Made by a program: the position numbers and the translations under genes
The notes under the pieces: generated by a model
Told to the model about the DNA's origin: nothing
Databases searched by the model: none
What the model saw: only the letters and a program-made list of their open reading frames with translations
Source: CAYNVS01 sp964400725
GTDB lineage: Bacteria > Myxococcota_A > SURF-8 > CAYNVS01
Assembly (NCBI GenBank): GCA_964400725.1
Contig: CAYNVS010000007.1
Location: 1-64,000, forward strand
DNA length: 64,000 bases
Direction: 5' to 3'
Shown here: piece by piece, positions 50,632 to 59,379 of the stretch
Position numbering within the stretch: the stretch's first letter is position 1
How the letters are laid out: every line of letters starts with the position of its first letter

Positions 50632-52602
50632 TTATTTTTCTTCCGTAGCCGGTTCAATCGTTATAGGCGCGGACGGCTCTCCGTCTCCCTTGCCGGAAAT
50701 ATCTACCAGCTTTTTTTCCGGAATTTTGTCTTTTTCCGGCGTAAGAGCCGGAGCCGGATTAACCAGCTCGCCGGGAGCGAGCTCTTCTATTATATCGTCA
50801 AGCTGTTTGCCGTCCATCGTTTCCACAACTAAAAGTTCCTGCGCGGCGCGGTCGAGAATCGCGCGATATTTGCTCAAAATATTCATCGCGTCGTCAAACG
50901 ACTGGGTTACGATTTTTTTTATCTCGCCGTCTATTATCTGGGCGGTGTCGTCGCTGTAATCGTTGTTGCGGGCTATTTCGCGGCCAAGGAATATATGCTC
51001 CTCCTTCTTGCCGAAAGCGAGCGGCCCCATTATATCGGACATTCCCCACTCGCATACCATCTTTCGCGCCATTTCGGTGGCGCGCTCTATGTCGTTGCTG
51101 GCGCCGGTCGTAACGGAGTCCGAGCCGAAGGCCAACATTTCCGCGGCGCGTCCGCCCATCAGCACTCGGAGAGTATTGAGAGCCTGCCTCTTGGTCAGGG
51201 TGTAACGGTCTTCCGTGGGAAGCTGGTATGTGATGCCCATCGCGATGCCGCGCGGAATGATGGTAACCTTGTAAACCGGGTCGGTGTCGGTTAAAAATTT
51301 CGCGACTAGCGCGTGGCCCGCCTCGTGGTAGGCGGTGTTTTTCTTCTCGCGGTCGGAAATAATCAGGCTCCTGCGTTCCGCGCCCATTAAAACTTTGTCT
51401 TTCGCGTTCTCAAGGTCGAGCATCAATACCTGCTTGCGGTTGTTGCGCGCCGCTAAAAGAGCCGCCTCGTTTGCCAGGTTGGCCAAGTCCGCGCCGGAAA
51501 AGCCGGGCGTTCCGCGGGCTATAAGCTCCAAATCGACTTCGGGGTCCAGCGGCAGCTTGCGGGCGTGCACTTTTAGAATCTCGTAGCGTCCTTTTACGTC
51601 CGGTCTGGGAACGACGACGCGGCGGTCGAAACGGCCTGGACGCAGAAGAGCCGGGTCCAGCACGTCCGGTCTGTTGGTGGCTGCGATGAGGATTAGTCCG
51701 TCGTTCGCCTCAAAACCGTCCATCTCGACGAGAAGCTGGTTCAGCGTCTGCTCGCGCTCGTCGTGTCCGCCGCCGAGCCCCGCGCCTCGCTGGCGTCCTA
51801 CGGCGTCGATTTCGTCGATAAATATGATGCAAGGCGCGTGCTTTTTACCCTGCTCGAAAAGGTCGCGGACGCGGCTTGCGCCGACGCCGACGAACATTTC
51901 GACGAACTCGGAGCCTGAAATTGAGAAGAACGGAACTCCCGCCTCGCCCGCAATCGCTTTGGCCAACAGCGTCTTGCCTGTTCCCGGAGGCCCCATCAAT
52001 AAAACGCCCTTGGGAATGCGTCCGCCGAGTTTGGTGAATCTTTTGGGACTCTTGAGAAACTCTACAATTTCTTGCAGCTCTTCTTTAGCCTCTTCGACGC
52101 CGGCAACGTCTTTAAAGGTTATTTTATTGCCGGAATCGCTCATAAGACGGGCTCGGCTTTTGCCGAAAGCCATCGCCTTTCCGCTGCCGGACTGCAGCTG
52201 CCGCATGAACATAATGAAAAATATTACAAGAATGCCCAGCGGAAGCCAAGTTGTTAATATTTGTATCCAAATTCCCGATTCTTCGTCCTTTACGAACGAA
52301 ACTTCGGCGCCGGAATCGTAAAGTTTTTCAAGCAGCTTGTCGGTCAACAATCCCTGCGTTTTGAACGCTTCGCCGTTACGAAGCTTCCCTTCGTGAAGGA
52401 ACGCGCCTATTACCTTTACGCTTTTAATCTTTTCCTCTTCGGGCGTCTCGGCGTCGGAAAAGCGTTTCACGTATTCGTTGAACGACAAATCGTGGACTTT
52501 GTTTTTGCCTATGAGGGAGCCGTTGGGCATCATGCGGAAAAGCATTAACACTCCTCCGATAAGCAGCGCCCACAGCAGAACCGTTTTCAGCGTCGAATTC
52601 AC
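50632..52602 (-). CDS. ftsH: ATP-dependent membrane zinc protease FtsH
   Basis: 656 residues from a GTG. Two N-terminal membrane helices (about 7-25 and 117-135) flank a periplasmic domain. AAA domain: Walker A GPPGTGKT (204-211), Walker B I-I-F-I-D-E-I-D, pore F-V-G-V-G motif and the SRH R-P-G-R-F-D-R-R. Zinc site H426-E-A-G-H430. The C-terminal 50 residues are acidic and Pro-rich. It degrades misfolded membrane proteins and short-lived regulators at the inner membrane as a hexamer. A TATAAT (minus strand, 52672-52677) with a poor -35 lies about 70 bp upstream. Confidence 0.97.
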   Translation of the reverse strand: MNSTLKTVLLWALLIGGVLMLFRMMPNGSLIGKNKVHDLSFNEYVKRFSDAETPEEEKIKSVKVIGAFLHEGKLRNGEAFKTQGLLTDKLLEKLYDSGAEVSFVKDEESGIWIQILTTWLPLGILVIFFIMFMRQLQSGSGKAMAFGKSRARLMSDSGNKITFKDVAGVEEAKEELQEIVEFLKSPKRFTKLGGRIPKGVLLMGPPGTGKTLLAKAIAGEAGVPFFSISGSEFVEMFVGVGASRVRDLFEQGKKHAPCIIFIDEIDAVGRQRGAGLGGGHDEREQTLNQLLVEMDGFEANDGLILIAATNRPDVLDPALLRPGRFDRRVVVPRPDVKGRYEILKVHARKLPLDPEVDLELIARGTPGFSGADLANLANEAALLAARNNRKQVLMLDLENAKDKVLMGAERRSLIISDREKKNTAYHEAGHALVAKFLTDTDPVYKVTIIPRGIAMGITYQLPTEDRYTLTKRQALNTLRVLMGGRAAEMLAFGSDSVTTGASNDIERATEMARKMVCEWGMSDIMGPLAFGKKEEHIFLGREIARNNDYSDDTAQIIDGEIKKIVTQSFDDAMNILSKYRAILDRAAQELLVVETMDGKQLDDIIEELAPGELVNPAPALTPEKDKIPEKKLVDISGKGDGEPSAPITIEPATEEK

Positions 52603-52913
52603 GGCAGTCTCGCTTTCAAATTGAAAAAAGCTTAAACGCTTTTTTTATTGAGCCTAGGATAAACGACGTACATTATATACTCAATAACGCCGGTAGAAAA
52701 TAAAACTAACCAAAAATATTAAAATGTAAAGCGCTTTGCTTAAAGAGAGATTTCTTTTCAACCTGCAAACGCCGCTTTTGTCTCTCTCTAATGCAGGCGC
52801 GTAAGGCGCGCCGCCGAATTAAAACAATCTCGGCGCCTAAGAGAAGCGCAATATAAATAAAAATCCGACCGTTTTCGGCGGCCGGATTTTTTCTGCGAGA
52901 ATTCAATCTTCGG
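52603..52913. other. Intergenic region: ftsH promoter side and a terminator
   Basis: Holds the ftsH -10 box and the terminator of the TPR gene. A 66-codon minus-strand frame (52706-52906) runs through the terminator and lacks a ribosome site, so it is not taken as a gene. Confidence 0.5.
52852..52895 (-). terminator. Terminator of the TPR protein gene
   Basis: AAATCCG (52861-52867) pairs with CGGATTT (52883-52889), with further G/C pairs inside. A/T runs on both sides allow it to act on either strand. Confidence 0.8.
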
Positions 52914-54116
52914 TTAAGGCTGCAAGCCGTTTTGAAGCATGGTTAAAATATGTTTGGCCTCGGCCTTCATCGAGTTCAGCTCTTTGGTAAGCTGCGCTTC
53001 CGGCAGCTTGTCGATTTCTTGATAAAGTTTTAGGAACGTCGGTTTCGCTTCTTCGGTCGAGTTCATCGACATGAACGCGCTCCATGCGCGCTTGTAAGTT
53101 CCCCTAAAATACCAAACGTCCTTTTCGGAGGAGCCGGACGCGAGGGCGTCGTAAAGCTCGTAAGCCTGATCGAAGCGGTCGAAAATTTTAGGCGAGTTGA
53201 AAGTCAGCTCGGCGCGCCTGAAAAGAACTTCGCGCGCAAGCGGGAACTTCGGAAACTGTTTGTAAAGAGACGTGAAAGTTTCAAGCGCTTCGTCCTGTTT
53301 TCCCATTTCCTGCTGAACGACGCCCAGCAGGTAGTAAACGTCCGCGAGATAGAGAAAATCGTTAAACTTTTTAATTGTTTTTTTGCAGTAATCCTCAATG
53401 CGCTCGTAGTTGTTTTTATACTGCATGACCGGCGCTTCGTCGGCCTTCTGCTCGCCGTCCTTCTTGGGTTCATCGGTCGGTTTGGCGTCTTTGCTTTCCT
53501 TCGTCTCCGCGTCGGGCTTTTTCTCTTCCGCCTTGGCGTCTTTGCCTTTCTTTTTGTCTTTGCCGCCTTTTTTATCAAGTTTAAGGTCTATCGGCTCCTT
53601 GCCGTCGAAGGTAATCTGCTTGACGTCCTCGACCGGCTTTTTTACGCGGATTGCCGGGGGCTCGCCTTTGATTTCGTAAAACTGGCGCGCCGCAAGATAA
53701 TAAACGTAAGGGTCTTCCTTTTCCAGCAGCGAATCTTCCGCCAAAAACAGAAACGCGTTGCGCAAATCGCTTTTGCTTTTGCGCAAAGCCTCTATTTTAT
53801 TGTTGGCATCGGCCTTTAGCGCGTCGATTTTCTTCGTCTTGGCCGCGTCGGTTTCTTTCCCTTTTTTAATCTCCGCTATTTTTTTATCGCATTCTTCCTG
53901 AATCTTTTTTTCCTGATTAGGGATGTCGATGATTTGATTGTAAGCGGCGTATATCGCCTGCATCGAATCCTTGTAGGAGTCGGGGAAGGAGACTTGCGTC
54001 TGGGTAAGTTCCAGCGAAATGTGAATCGCCGGAGTCCGGTTTGACGCCGAATAGGCGGTCGCGCCGATAAGAAGAGCGACAACCGAAAGCGTTAAAACGT
54101 ACTTGATTTTCTTCAT
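52914..54116 (-). CDS. Secreted TPR-repeat protein with charged linker
   Basis: 400 residues from ATG 54116 (AGAGAGG upstream). Signal peptide about 1-24 (ends A-Y-S-A-S). A coiled, Lys/Glu-rich stretch (about 45-110), a Lys/Asp/Glu/Pro linker (about 170-225), then TPR-like helical repeats to the end, including F-L-Y-L-A-D-V-Y-Y-L-L-G-V-V and A-L-E-T-F-T-S-L-Y-K-Q-F-P. The last part resembles periplasmic TPR proteins such as CpoB or BamD-like scaffolds. Partner unknown. TATAAT at 54146-54151 with TTGTAG 15 bp upstream may be its promoter. Confidence 0.75.
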   Translation of the reverse strand: MKKIKYVLTLSVVALLIGATAYSASNRTPAIHISLELTQTQVSFPDSYKDSMQAIYAAYNQIIDIPNQEKKIQEECDKKIAEIKKGKETDAAKTKKIDALKADANNKIEALRKSKSDLRNAFLFLAEDSLLEKEDPYVYYLAARQFYEIKGEPPAIRVKKPVEDVKQITFDGKEPIDLKLDKKGGKDKKKGKDAKAEEKKPDAETKESKDAKPTDEPKKDGEQKADEAPVMQYKNNYERIEDYCKKTIKKFNDFLYLADVYYLLGVVQQEMGKQDEALETFTSLYKQFPKFPLAREVLFRRAELTFNSPKIFDRFDQAYELYDALASGSSEKDVWYFRGTYKRAWSAFMSMNSTEEAKPTFLKLYQEIDKLPEAQLTKELNSMKAEAKHILTMLQNGLQP

Positions 54117-54244
54117 CGCAACCTCTCTTTGCAATAAATGCCTAAATTATAAACTAATTTAAAAGACTACAATCATTCCCCGAAATAATCAACTGTTTTC
54201 GGATGATATTTTGAGGTTTTCCCGACGCGTTCCCGACTCGTCCC

Positions 54245-54312
54245 GGCTTTGTATAAAAAGACGCGGAGACCGCGGACAAACGCATGGTTTTTTATAATTA
54301 ATTCCGCGGTTT
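54245..54312 (+). repeat. Dispersed repeat A, copy 2
   Basis: GGCTTTGTATAAAAAGACGC, then GGAGACCGCGGA, a T-run, ATAATTAATT and CCGCGGTTTTT. The head matches copies 3 and 4 best; the CAACCCGGCGAG tail of those copies is missing. Confidence 0.65.
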
Positions 54313-54341
54313 TTAGCGATAACGGAGAGGAGTTTGGCGTT

Positions 54342-54812
54342 TCAGCGTTTGACCGCTTTACAATAAATTTCGAACTCATTTAAAAAATCTTCTTGTTCTA
54401 CGCTTTGAACGTAGTTAGAGCTGAAACTTCTTATCCACGCCAACGCGTCGGCGCCGCTCAAATTTTCTTTATAAATCATGTAACAGGCTAAAATCATTCC
54501 GGTGCGGCCTATGCCGGCAAGGCAGTGAACCAAAACTTTTTTGCCGGCTTGTATCCGTTCGTCCATTTTTTTTACGAGTTCAAACGCAGCGTCAGGTTTA
54601 GGCGCGCCGAAGTCGTCGATAGGAAAGTGAATCCACTCGAACTTGCGCAATAAATGAATTTTATAAGGTATCGGGTCTTCGGTCAGCGAAACGACTACGT
54701 CAATCCCTTCCTTCAGCATGAACAAAAGGTCGTCCATCGGTTGATCGTGATAGCCGGGCATTTCCATTCCAGCGAGCTTGTTTTTTATTATATACCTGAA
54801 GTTTCTAGCCAT
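54342..54812 (-). CDS. Dual-specificity protein phosphatase
   Basis: 156 residues. P-loop H96-C97-L-A-G-I-G-R103-T-G is the C-x5-R signature of cysteine phosphatases, with the general-acid Asp in I-D-D-F-G-A-P (66/67). Its small size matches DSP/PTP-like enzymes acting on phosphotyrosine, phosphoserine or phosphoinositides. It has no signal peptide, so it is cytosolic. It could counter the Hanks kinase type present in this genome, but the kinase in this window is 50 kb away. Confidence 0.9.
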   Translation of the reverse strand: MARNFRYIIKNKLAGMEMPGYHDQPMDDLLFMLKEGIDVVVSLTEDPIPYKIHLLRKFEWIHFPIDDFGAPKPDAAFELVKKMDERIQAGKKVLVHCLAGIGRTGMILACYMIYKENLSGADALAWIRSFSSNYVQSVEQEDFLNEFEIYCKAVKR

Positions 54813-54901
54813 TATCGCTCCCGATGCGCGTTGATATGTTTATATAACTATTCCTGTCTCGAATTATAAACGGCTCCCTGATTTTTATTTTATTTTTCCG
54901 T

Positions 54902-56203
54902 CTATTCCGCCAGGAAATAGCCGCTCTTTTCGTCTTTCGACTTCAGCTCCGATACTCCTTTGCGCCAGTTCATCTCCTCTTCGGACTCTAACGAACGCCC
55001 GACGTAAGCGCGGCTGCGTATCCAGCTGAGCATGTACGGCCAGACTTCTTCCTTGCTGTGAACGCCAAGCGTCAAATCAACGTGGCCGTAATCAATCTGA
55101 TCGTTCATCTCGACCTGAAGGCCGTCGGGTTTCGCCAGTTTTCCTTTTTTGCCAAAAATACGCAAGGTTTTGTCTTTGGAGCCGACGTCTTTGTAAACGG
55201 TTTCGCACGTTTCCTGAGTCGCAAGGTAATCTCCCGCGCCGCCGACTATCAATAGCGGAACGTCTATCATGTATAAATTTTGGCGGTAATTAATTTTACC
55301 GTCGCTGCTTGTGAAATCTCCGGAAAGTATATACTTTACGAAGTCTTCCATAACGCCCTGCGATATGTCGTCGATGCCGTCTTTAAGATATAATATTTTA
55401 TTTTTACGCTCGATGTTGTTATAATTCCACATCGAGAAAGTCAGCGGGGTGTCAAGCAGAACGCCGAAGGTGGCGAGCGCGTTGGCTAGAAAATCGGTGG
55501 GGAGGTAAGGCAGCTTGGACAAGAAAGAGAACTTGTAAGCAAGCGCGTACGCCAGCAGCCCGACCTGATCAAAGCTGACCGGCGAGCCGATGGTTACTCC
55601 GCCGTGCACGAGCCCTTCCTCGAACAACTCGGAGTTGTTGTGAAGCGACGCCTCTATAAGGTAGGCGTAAAGCAGCATTCCGCCCATGGAATGACCGACC
55701 CACATAATTTTTTTCTTGCCGGAGCGCTCTTTGATTTTATGAATCATAGCCGGAATATCGAACCGCAGAAAGGTGTCGAGGTTCCAGTCGAACCGCTCGC
55801 GGGAATGGCTGCTTTTGCCGTTGCCTCGCAGCTCGCCCATGTAAACGTCGAAGCCGTTTAAAGCGAGATAATCGACGAAGCTGTTGCCGAGCGCTTGATC
55901 CAGAACGAAACGGGTTTCGCCAAGCCCTGGAAGAAGAAAAATCGGGACGAGGTCTTCGTTGATTTCCCGCGGCCTCTTGTGAGTAATAACGAGCGTAAAG
56001 TCGTCTTCCGTAACCGCCGGAATATCTTCGACAATCAGCTGTTTAAAGATATAGTCCGGCCTGTGCAGCGGATAGATTGACGGCGTTGTGGGCGACGATA
56101 TTTTACGATAGACGCCCTGACTCCCCTTGACGATGTTCTTTCGGATTTTATTTATCAATTCTCTGGCGTATGCTGCAATGTCTAGGTTCGCCTTCATTTC
56201 CAT
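54902..56203 (-). CDS. Alpha/beta hydrolase (lipase/PhaC-like)
   Basis: 433 residues, no signal peptide. Nucleophile Ser172 in V-G-H-S-M-G-G, oxyanion stretch F-L-L-P-G-L-G-E-T, strand L-L-I-V-G-G-A-G-D carrying the catalytic Asp, and the His near D-Y-G-H-V-D. The layout (R-P, L-P-G, L-R-G-N-G-K-S) is like lysosomal-lipase and PhaC-type hydrolases. Substrate is an ester or acyl compound, otherwise unknown. Two in-frame ATG (56203, 56197) are both possible starts. Confidence 0.85.
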   Translation of the reverse strand: MEMKANLDIAAYARELINKIRKNIVKGSQGVYRKISSPTTPSIYPLHRPDYIFKQLIVEDIPAVTEDDFTLVITHKRPREINEDLVPIFLLPGLGETRFVLDQALGNSFVDYLALNGFDVYMGELRGNGKSSHSRERFDWNLDTFLRFDIPAMIHKIKERSGKKKIMWVGHSMGGMLLYAYLIEASLHNNSELFEEGLVHGGVTIGSPVSFDQVGLLAYALAYKFSFLSKLPYLPTDFLANALATFGVLLDTPLTFSMWNYNNIERKNKILYLKDGIDDISQGVMEDFVKYILSGDFTSSDGKINYRQNLYMIDVPLLIVGGAGDYLATQETCETVYKDVGSKDKTLRIFGKKGKLAKPDGLQVEMNDQIDYGHVDLTLGVHSKEEVWPYMLSWIRSRAYVGRSLESEEEMNWRKGVSELKSKDEKSGYFLAE

Positions 56204-56462
56204 TTCCGACGTTGATAACCGGCAAACTTCGACGGTTGACGTTTAGTTGCGCCCGACCGAACGCGGGTTGACCGGACGACCGCTTCAAATATTGCGCGGG
56301 GCGTTCGCAGCCTCGCGATTATTGGGTATAAATATAATTGTTTCCGCTCGTTTTCGCAAGTAAAAGCGAATGCGCAAAACGGATGCGGTCAAATTTTTCA
56401 GAAAATTGAGAAATTCCTTTTAAGGCGAATGTTGTCGGACGGCAAAGCGTTCCGGCATTTGT

Positions 56463-56480
56463 AAAAAGCCGGCCCTTTTT
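56463..56480 (-). terminator. Weak terminator after the nonulosonic acid operon
   Basis: AAAAAG / CTTTTT arms around CCGGCC, 14 bp past the last stop. The stem is mostly A/T pairs. Confidence 0.4.
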
Positions 56481-56493
56481 TGAGAGTAAATGT

Positions 56494-57525
56494 CTAGGAG
56501 CTTTCTCCGCGAGCCTTTTTAAGCTCGCTCGGCATTCCTATATCCAGCCAGTCGTCCTCAATTTGGAAGACGCCGATTTTCTCGCCGGCGTCCATACGGG
56601 CGGTAATAAGGCTCGGCATGTCCGCGGGCTCCCCTTTGGCCGCCGCCATGTCGTCGAAGAAACGCGGCGAAATGACGTAAATTCCGCTGTTGATAAACCG
56701 CGAGAGCGTCGGCTTCTCGACGAGCTGCCTCGCCTCGTTTCCTTCGCGCTCGATGACGCCGTAAGGAATGGTAACGAAGTATTCTTTTCCGCCGATGGTA
56801 ATGCAGTAGCCGCCGGCTTCGTGAAAGCGCAGCATAGCCGAAATGTCCGCCTGAGTAATCAGATCGCCGTTCAGCATCAGCATCGGCAGCGTAGGCTTTT
56901 CGGGCAAAAGAGCAAGCGCTCCCGCGCTGCCCAGCGGTTTCGACTCTTCAATATATTTAATGTTGCAGCCCAGCTTCGAGCCGTCGCCGAAGTGGTCTAT
57001 TATCATTTCCTTCAGATAATTAACGGAAATGTATAAATTTTTAAAACCGTAGCTCATAAGGTGAAGAATTATTCGCTCCAGTATCGGGCGACCCGCTACC
57101 GGTATCATCGGTTTGGGCATGTTTTGAGTCAGCGGGTACAGCCTCGTTCCTTTCCCTCCGGCCATAATTAGCGCCCAGTTCTCGCGCTTTTGACCGCCAA
57201 GCATTTCCTTCAATAAATGCAGCCCGACGAGCTTCCCTTCCGAATCGACGATAGGAATTTGGTTAACGCTTATTGCGCGCATATAATCCAGCGCTTCGCC
57301 CCGTCCTACGCTTTGCGGAACGGATAAAAAGCGTCTGTTCATATGGGCGTCCGCCCGGTCGTCCAGCCCGGCGCCTTTAAGCAGCGCGCGCCGAACGTCG
57401 CCGTCTGTCATCACTCCGGCGATTTTCTCGCCGTCCATAATAAGGCAGATTTCCACGCCCGACTCGTTGAGACAGCTCATAACGTCGCGTATGGATGCGG
57501 ACAATGGCACTATTACCTTTTGCAT
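56494..57525 (-). CDS. CBS-domain nucleotidyltransferase (PtmE/LegF-pathway type)
   Basis: 343 residues. Two CBS domains (about 1-55 and 62-112) precede a sugar-1-phosphate nucleotidyltransferase domain: A-L-I-M-A-G-G-K-G-T-R-L, P-K-P-M-I-P-V, and M-L-N-G-D-L-I. This exact arrangement is that of PtmE, the glucosamine-1-phosphate guanylyltransferase of Campylobacter legionaminic acid synthesis. It starts 2 bp after the neighbouring acetyltransferase gene in a five-gene unit for a nonulosonic acid. Nucleotide and sugar are inferred from that parallel. Confidence 0.85.
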   Translation of the reverse strand: MQKVIVPLSASIRDVMSCLNESGVEICLIMDGEKIAGVMTDGDVRRALLKGAGLDDRADAHMNRRFLSVPQSVGRGEALDYMRAISVNQIPIVDSEGKLVGLHLLKEMLGGQKRENWALIMAGGKGTRLYPLTQNMPKPMIPVAGRPILERIILHLMSYGFKNLYISVNYLKEMIIDHFGDGSKLGCNIKYIEESKPLGSAGALALLPEKPTLPMLMLNGDLITQADISAMLRFHEAGGYCITIGGKEYFVTIPYGVIEREGNEARQLVEKPTLSRFINSGIYVISPRFFDDMAAAKGEPADMPSLITARMDAGEKIGVFQIEDDWLDIGMPSELKKARGESS

Positions 57526-57527
57526 TT

Positions 57528-58190
57528 TCAGCTCTTTTTCTGAAGAGGTTTCGCCGGAACGCCTACCGCCGTAACGTTGGGCGGAATGTCCCGCACCGCG
57601 CAGGCTCCCGCGCCGAGAATTGAGTTTTCGCCGATTACTATGCCTTGAATAACGGCCGCGTTTGTGGAAATGTTGGCTCCGTTTCCTATTTTTACGCTGC
57701 CGCTGATATTCGCGCCCGGGCTTACGTTGACGTAATCGCCGATAACCGCGTCGTGGCCTACGGTGCAGCAGAGGTTCAAATAAACGAACTCGCCGACTTT
57801 AATGTTGCAGGTCAAAACGCAGCCGGCGCATATTATCGCCCCTCGCCCAAGATCGACGAAATCGCCCACTATAGCCGAAGGGTGCTTTAAGGCCGGATAA
57901 TTCTTTATGCCAAAACCCAAAGCCTCATCGACCATCCGCATTTTTATCTTCGGGTCGCCGGTTGCGACCGCGGCGCATATGTCGGGGTTGCGCTCGACCA
58001 TTTTTCTAAGCTCCGTTTCGTCGGAAACGACGGGCAGGCCGTTGAGCGTCGAAATTTCTCGCGCGAACTTGTCGGCGAACGCGATTGGAACGTAAAGCGG
58101 CTGCGGGCTTGAGGCGTTGATTTGCTTAACGGTTTCGTAAACTCCGCGCGCCAAACCTCCGGCGCCGAATATAATGATTTCTTTCGCCAT
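57528..58190 (-). CDS. neuD: NeuD/PglD-like sugar O- or N-acyltransferase
   Basis: 220 residues. An N-terminal Rossmann-like piece (I-I-I-F-G-A-G-G-L-A-R) binds the sugar substrate, then a left-handed beta helix of hexapeptide repeats (I-V-G-D-F-V, I-K-V-G-E-F, A-V-I-G-D-Y-V) binds acetyl-CoA, with the catalytic-type His in T-V-G-H-D. It is the usual companion of nonulosonic acid genes, acetylating the amino sugar precursor or the sialic acid. It sits 4 bp after neuC and 2 bp before the nucleotidyltransferase. Confidence 0.86.
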   Translation of the reverse strand: MAKEIIIFGAGGLARGVYETVKQINASSPQPLYVPIAFADKFAREISTLNGLPVVSDETELRKMVERNPDICAAVATGDPKIKMRMVDEALGFGIKNYPALKHPSAIVGDFVDLGRGAIICAGCVLTCNIKVGEFVYLNLCCTVGHDAVIGDYVNVSPGANISGSVKIGNGANISTNAAVIQGIVIGENSILGAGACAVRDIPPNVTAVGVPAKPLQKKS

Positions 58191-58194
58191 GTCG

Positions 58195-59379
58195 TCAATT
58201 CTCCTTTGTCGCGTTTTCAGGGCAATTGAAAAATTTTTTCCTCGGCGGAACCGGAACCGACCAATTCCGCAATATTTCGGCCATCTTGTAAGAGGCGCGT
58301 CCGTCGCCGAATATTGACGTTTTTCCTTTAATCGAATTTAAGAACTCCTGCGACTGAGCCTTCTTCATCGCCTCTAATATTTCTCGCGGGTCGCTGTTTA
58401 CGTCTATTACCGAAGGGGAACGCAGCCGCCCTTTCTGCCTGTCTCCGACGTTGATTGTCGGAACGCCCAGCGCGGGCGCGGACGTCAGCCCGCTGCTTGA
58501 ATTGCCGAGCATGAAGGAGGCAAGTTTGAGAACGCCGAGGTAACGCGCTTCGCCCAGCGATTCTACCGCGACGACGTTTTTGCGCTTTGATGCAAAATTT
58601 ATAAGCATTTCGCGTATTTTTGCGCTGCCAGGATCGGAGTTCGGCAATGTTATTACTGCGGTTATATCGGCCATTTTTATCGCGTCAAGCGTCGCCGCCG
58701 CCTCGTCGGGCTCGCCTTGCGCCGCAAGCGTGGTCGGGTGAACCGTAACAAGCGCCAACGGCGGGTCTAACGGCAAGTTAAGGAACGCTTCAAGCTCCGC
58801 TTTGCAAGGGGTCGGAAGATTAAGGCAGTTATCGACGCTTGTGGAGCCGACGGTATGCACGGCCGCCGGGTCCTCTCCCATTTGCAAGACTCTTTGCGCG
58901 TAAACTTCGTGGCTGCAAAAGTGCAGGCTTGACAATTTGGTAATCGAATGGCGCAAAGCGTTGTCTATCGCTCCCTCGGTTTCGTCGCCGCCGTAAAGGT
59001 GAACGATGGGAACGCGGGCAATCGCCGCCGCAAGCGCCGCCGCCGCGGTTTCGTATCTGTCGCCCAGCAGAATCAAAGCGTCCGGAGCGCGCCTTTGCAA
59101 AGCAAGGGTCGTCAGCCGCAGCGCCTCGGCGGACTGTTCCCCCGCGCTAAGCGCGACGGGATCGAAGGCGAGCCGCTCGGTTACGTCGTAACCATCCGCA
59201 ACGATTGATTTAACGACCTCGCCGAAACGGGCGTCCAGAGCCATTCCGCCCGCGAAAATTTGAAGGTTGAAATATTCGTCCTCCGCGAGACGCTCGCATA
59301 GCGGGCGAAGCAGCCCCCAATCCTGTCTGCCGGTCGTGAGAACAGCCGGCGATAATTTGTCTCTATTGCCCGCCATCAC
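58195..59379 (-). CDS. neuC: Hydrolysing UDP-GlcNAc 2-epimerase (NeuC/LegG type)
   Basis: 394 residues. GT-B fold motifs: T-G-R-Q-D-W at the start, L-G-D-R-Y-E, H-L-Y-G-G-D-E-T-E-G-A-I-D-N-A-L-R-H, V-G-S-T-S-V-D and G-N-S-S-S-G-L. It removes UDP while inverting C2, giving ManNAc or the diacetamido equivalent for the NeuB step. ATG overlaps the neuB stop (ATGA), typical of coupled translation. Confidence 0.93.
   Translation of the reverse strand: MMAGNRDKLSPAVLTTGRQDWGLLRPLCERLAEDEYFNLQIFAGGMALDARFGEVVKSIVADGYDVTERLAFDPVALSAGEQSAEALRLTTLALQRRAPDALILLGDRYETAAAALAAAIARVPIVHLYGGDETEGAIDNALRHSITKLSSLHFCSHEVYAQRVLQMGEDPAAVHTVGSTSVDNCLNLPTPCKAELEAFLNLPLDPPLALVTVHPTTLAAQGEPDEAAATLDAIKMADITAVITLPNSDPGSAKIREMLINFASKRKNVVAVESLGEARYLGVLKLASFMLGNSSSGLTSAPALGVPTINVGDRQKGRLRSPSVIDVNSDPREILEAMKKAQSQEFLNSIKGKTSIFGDGRASYKMAEILRNWSVPVPPRKKFFNCPENATKEN

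Noticed and set aside
52706..52906. 66-codon minus-strand open frame
   Set aside because: Runs through the terminator of the TPR gene and has no ribosome site.
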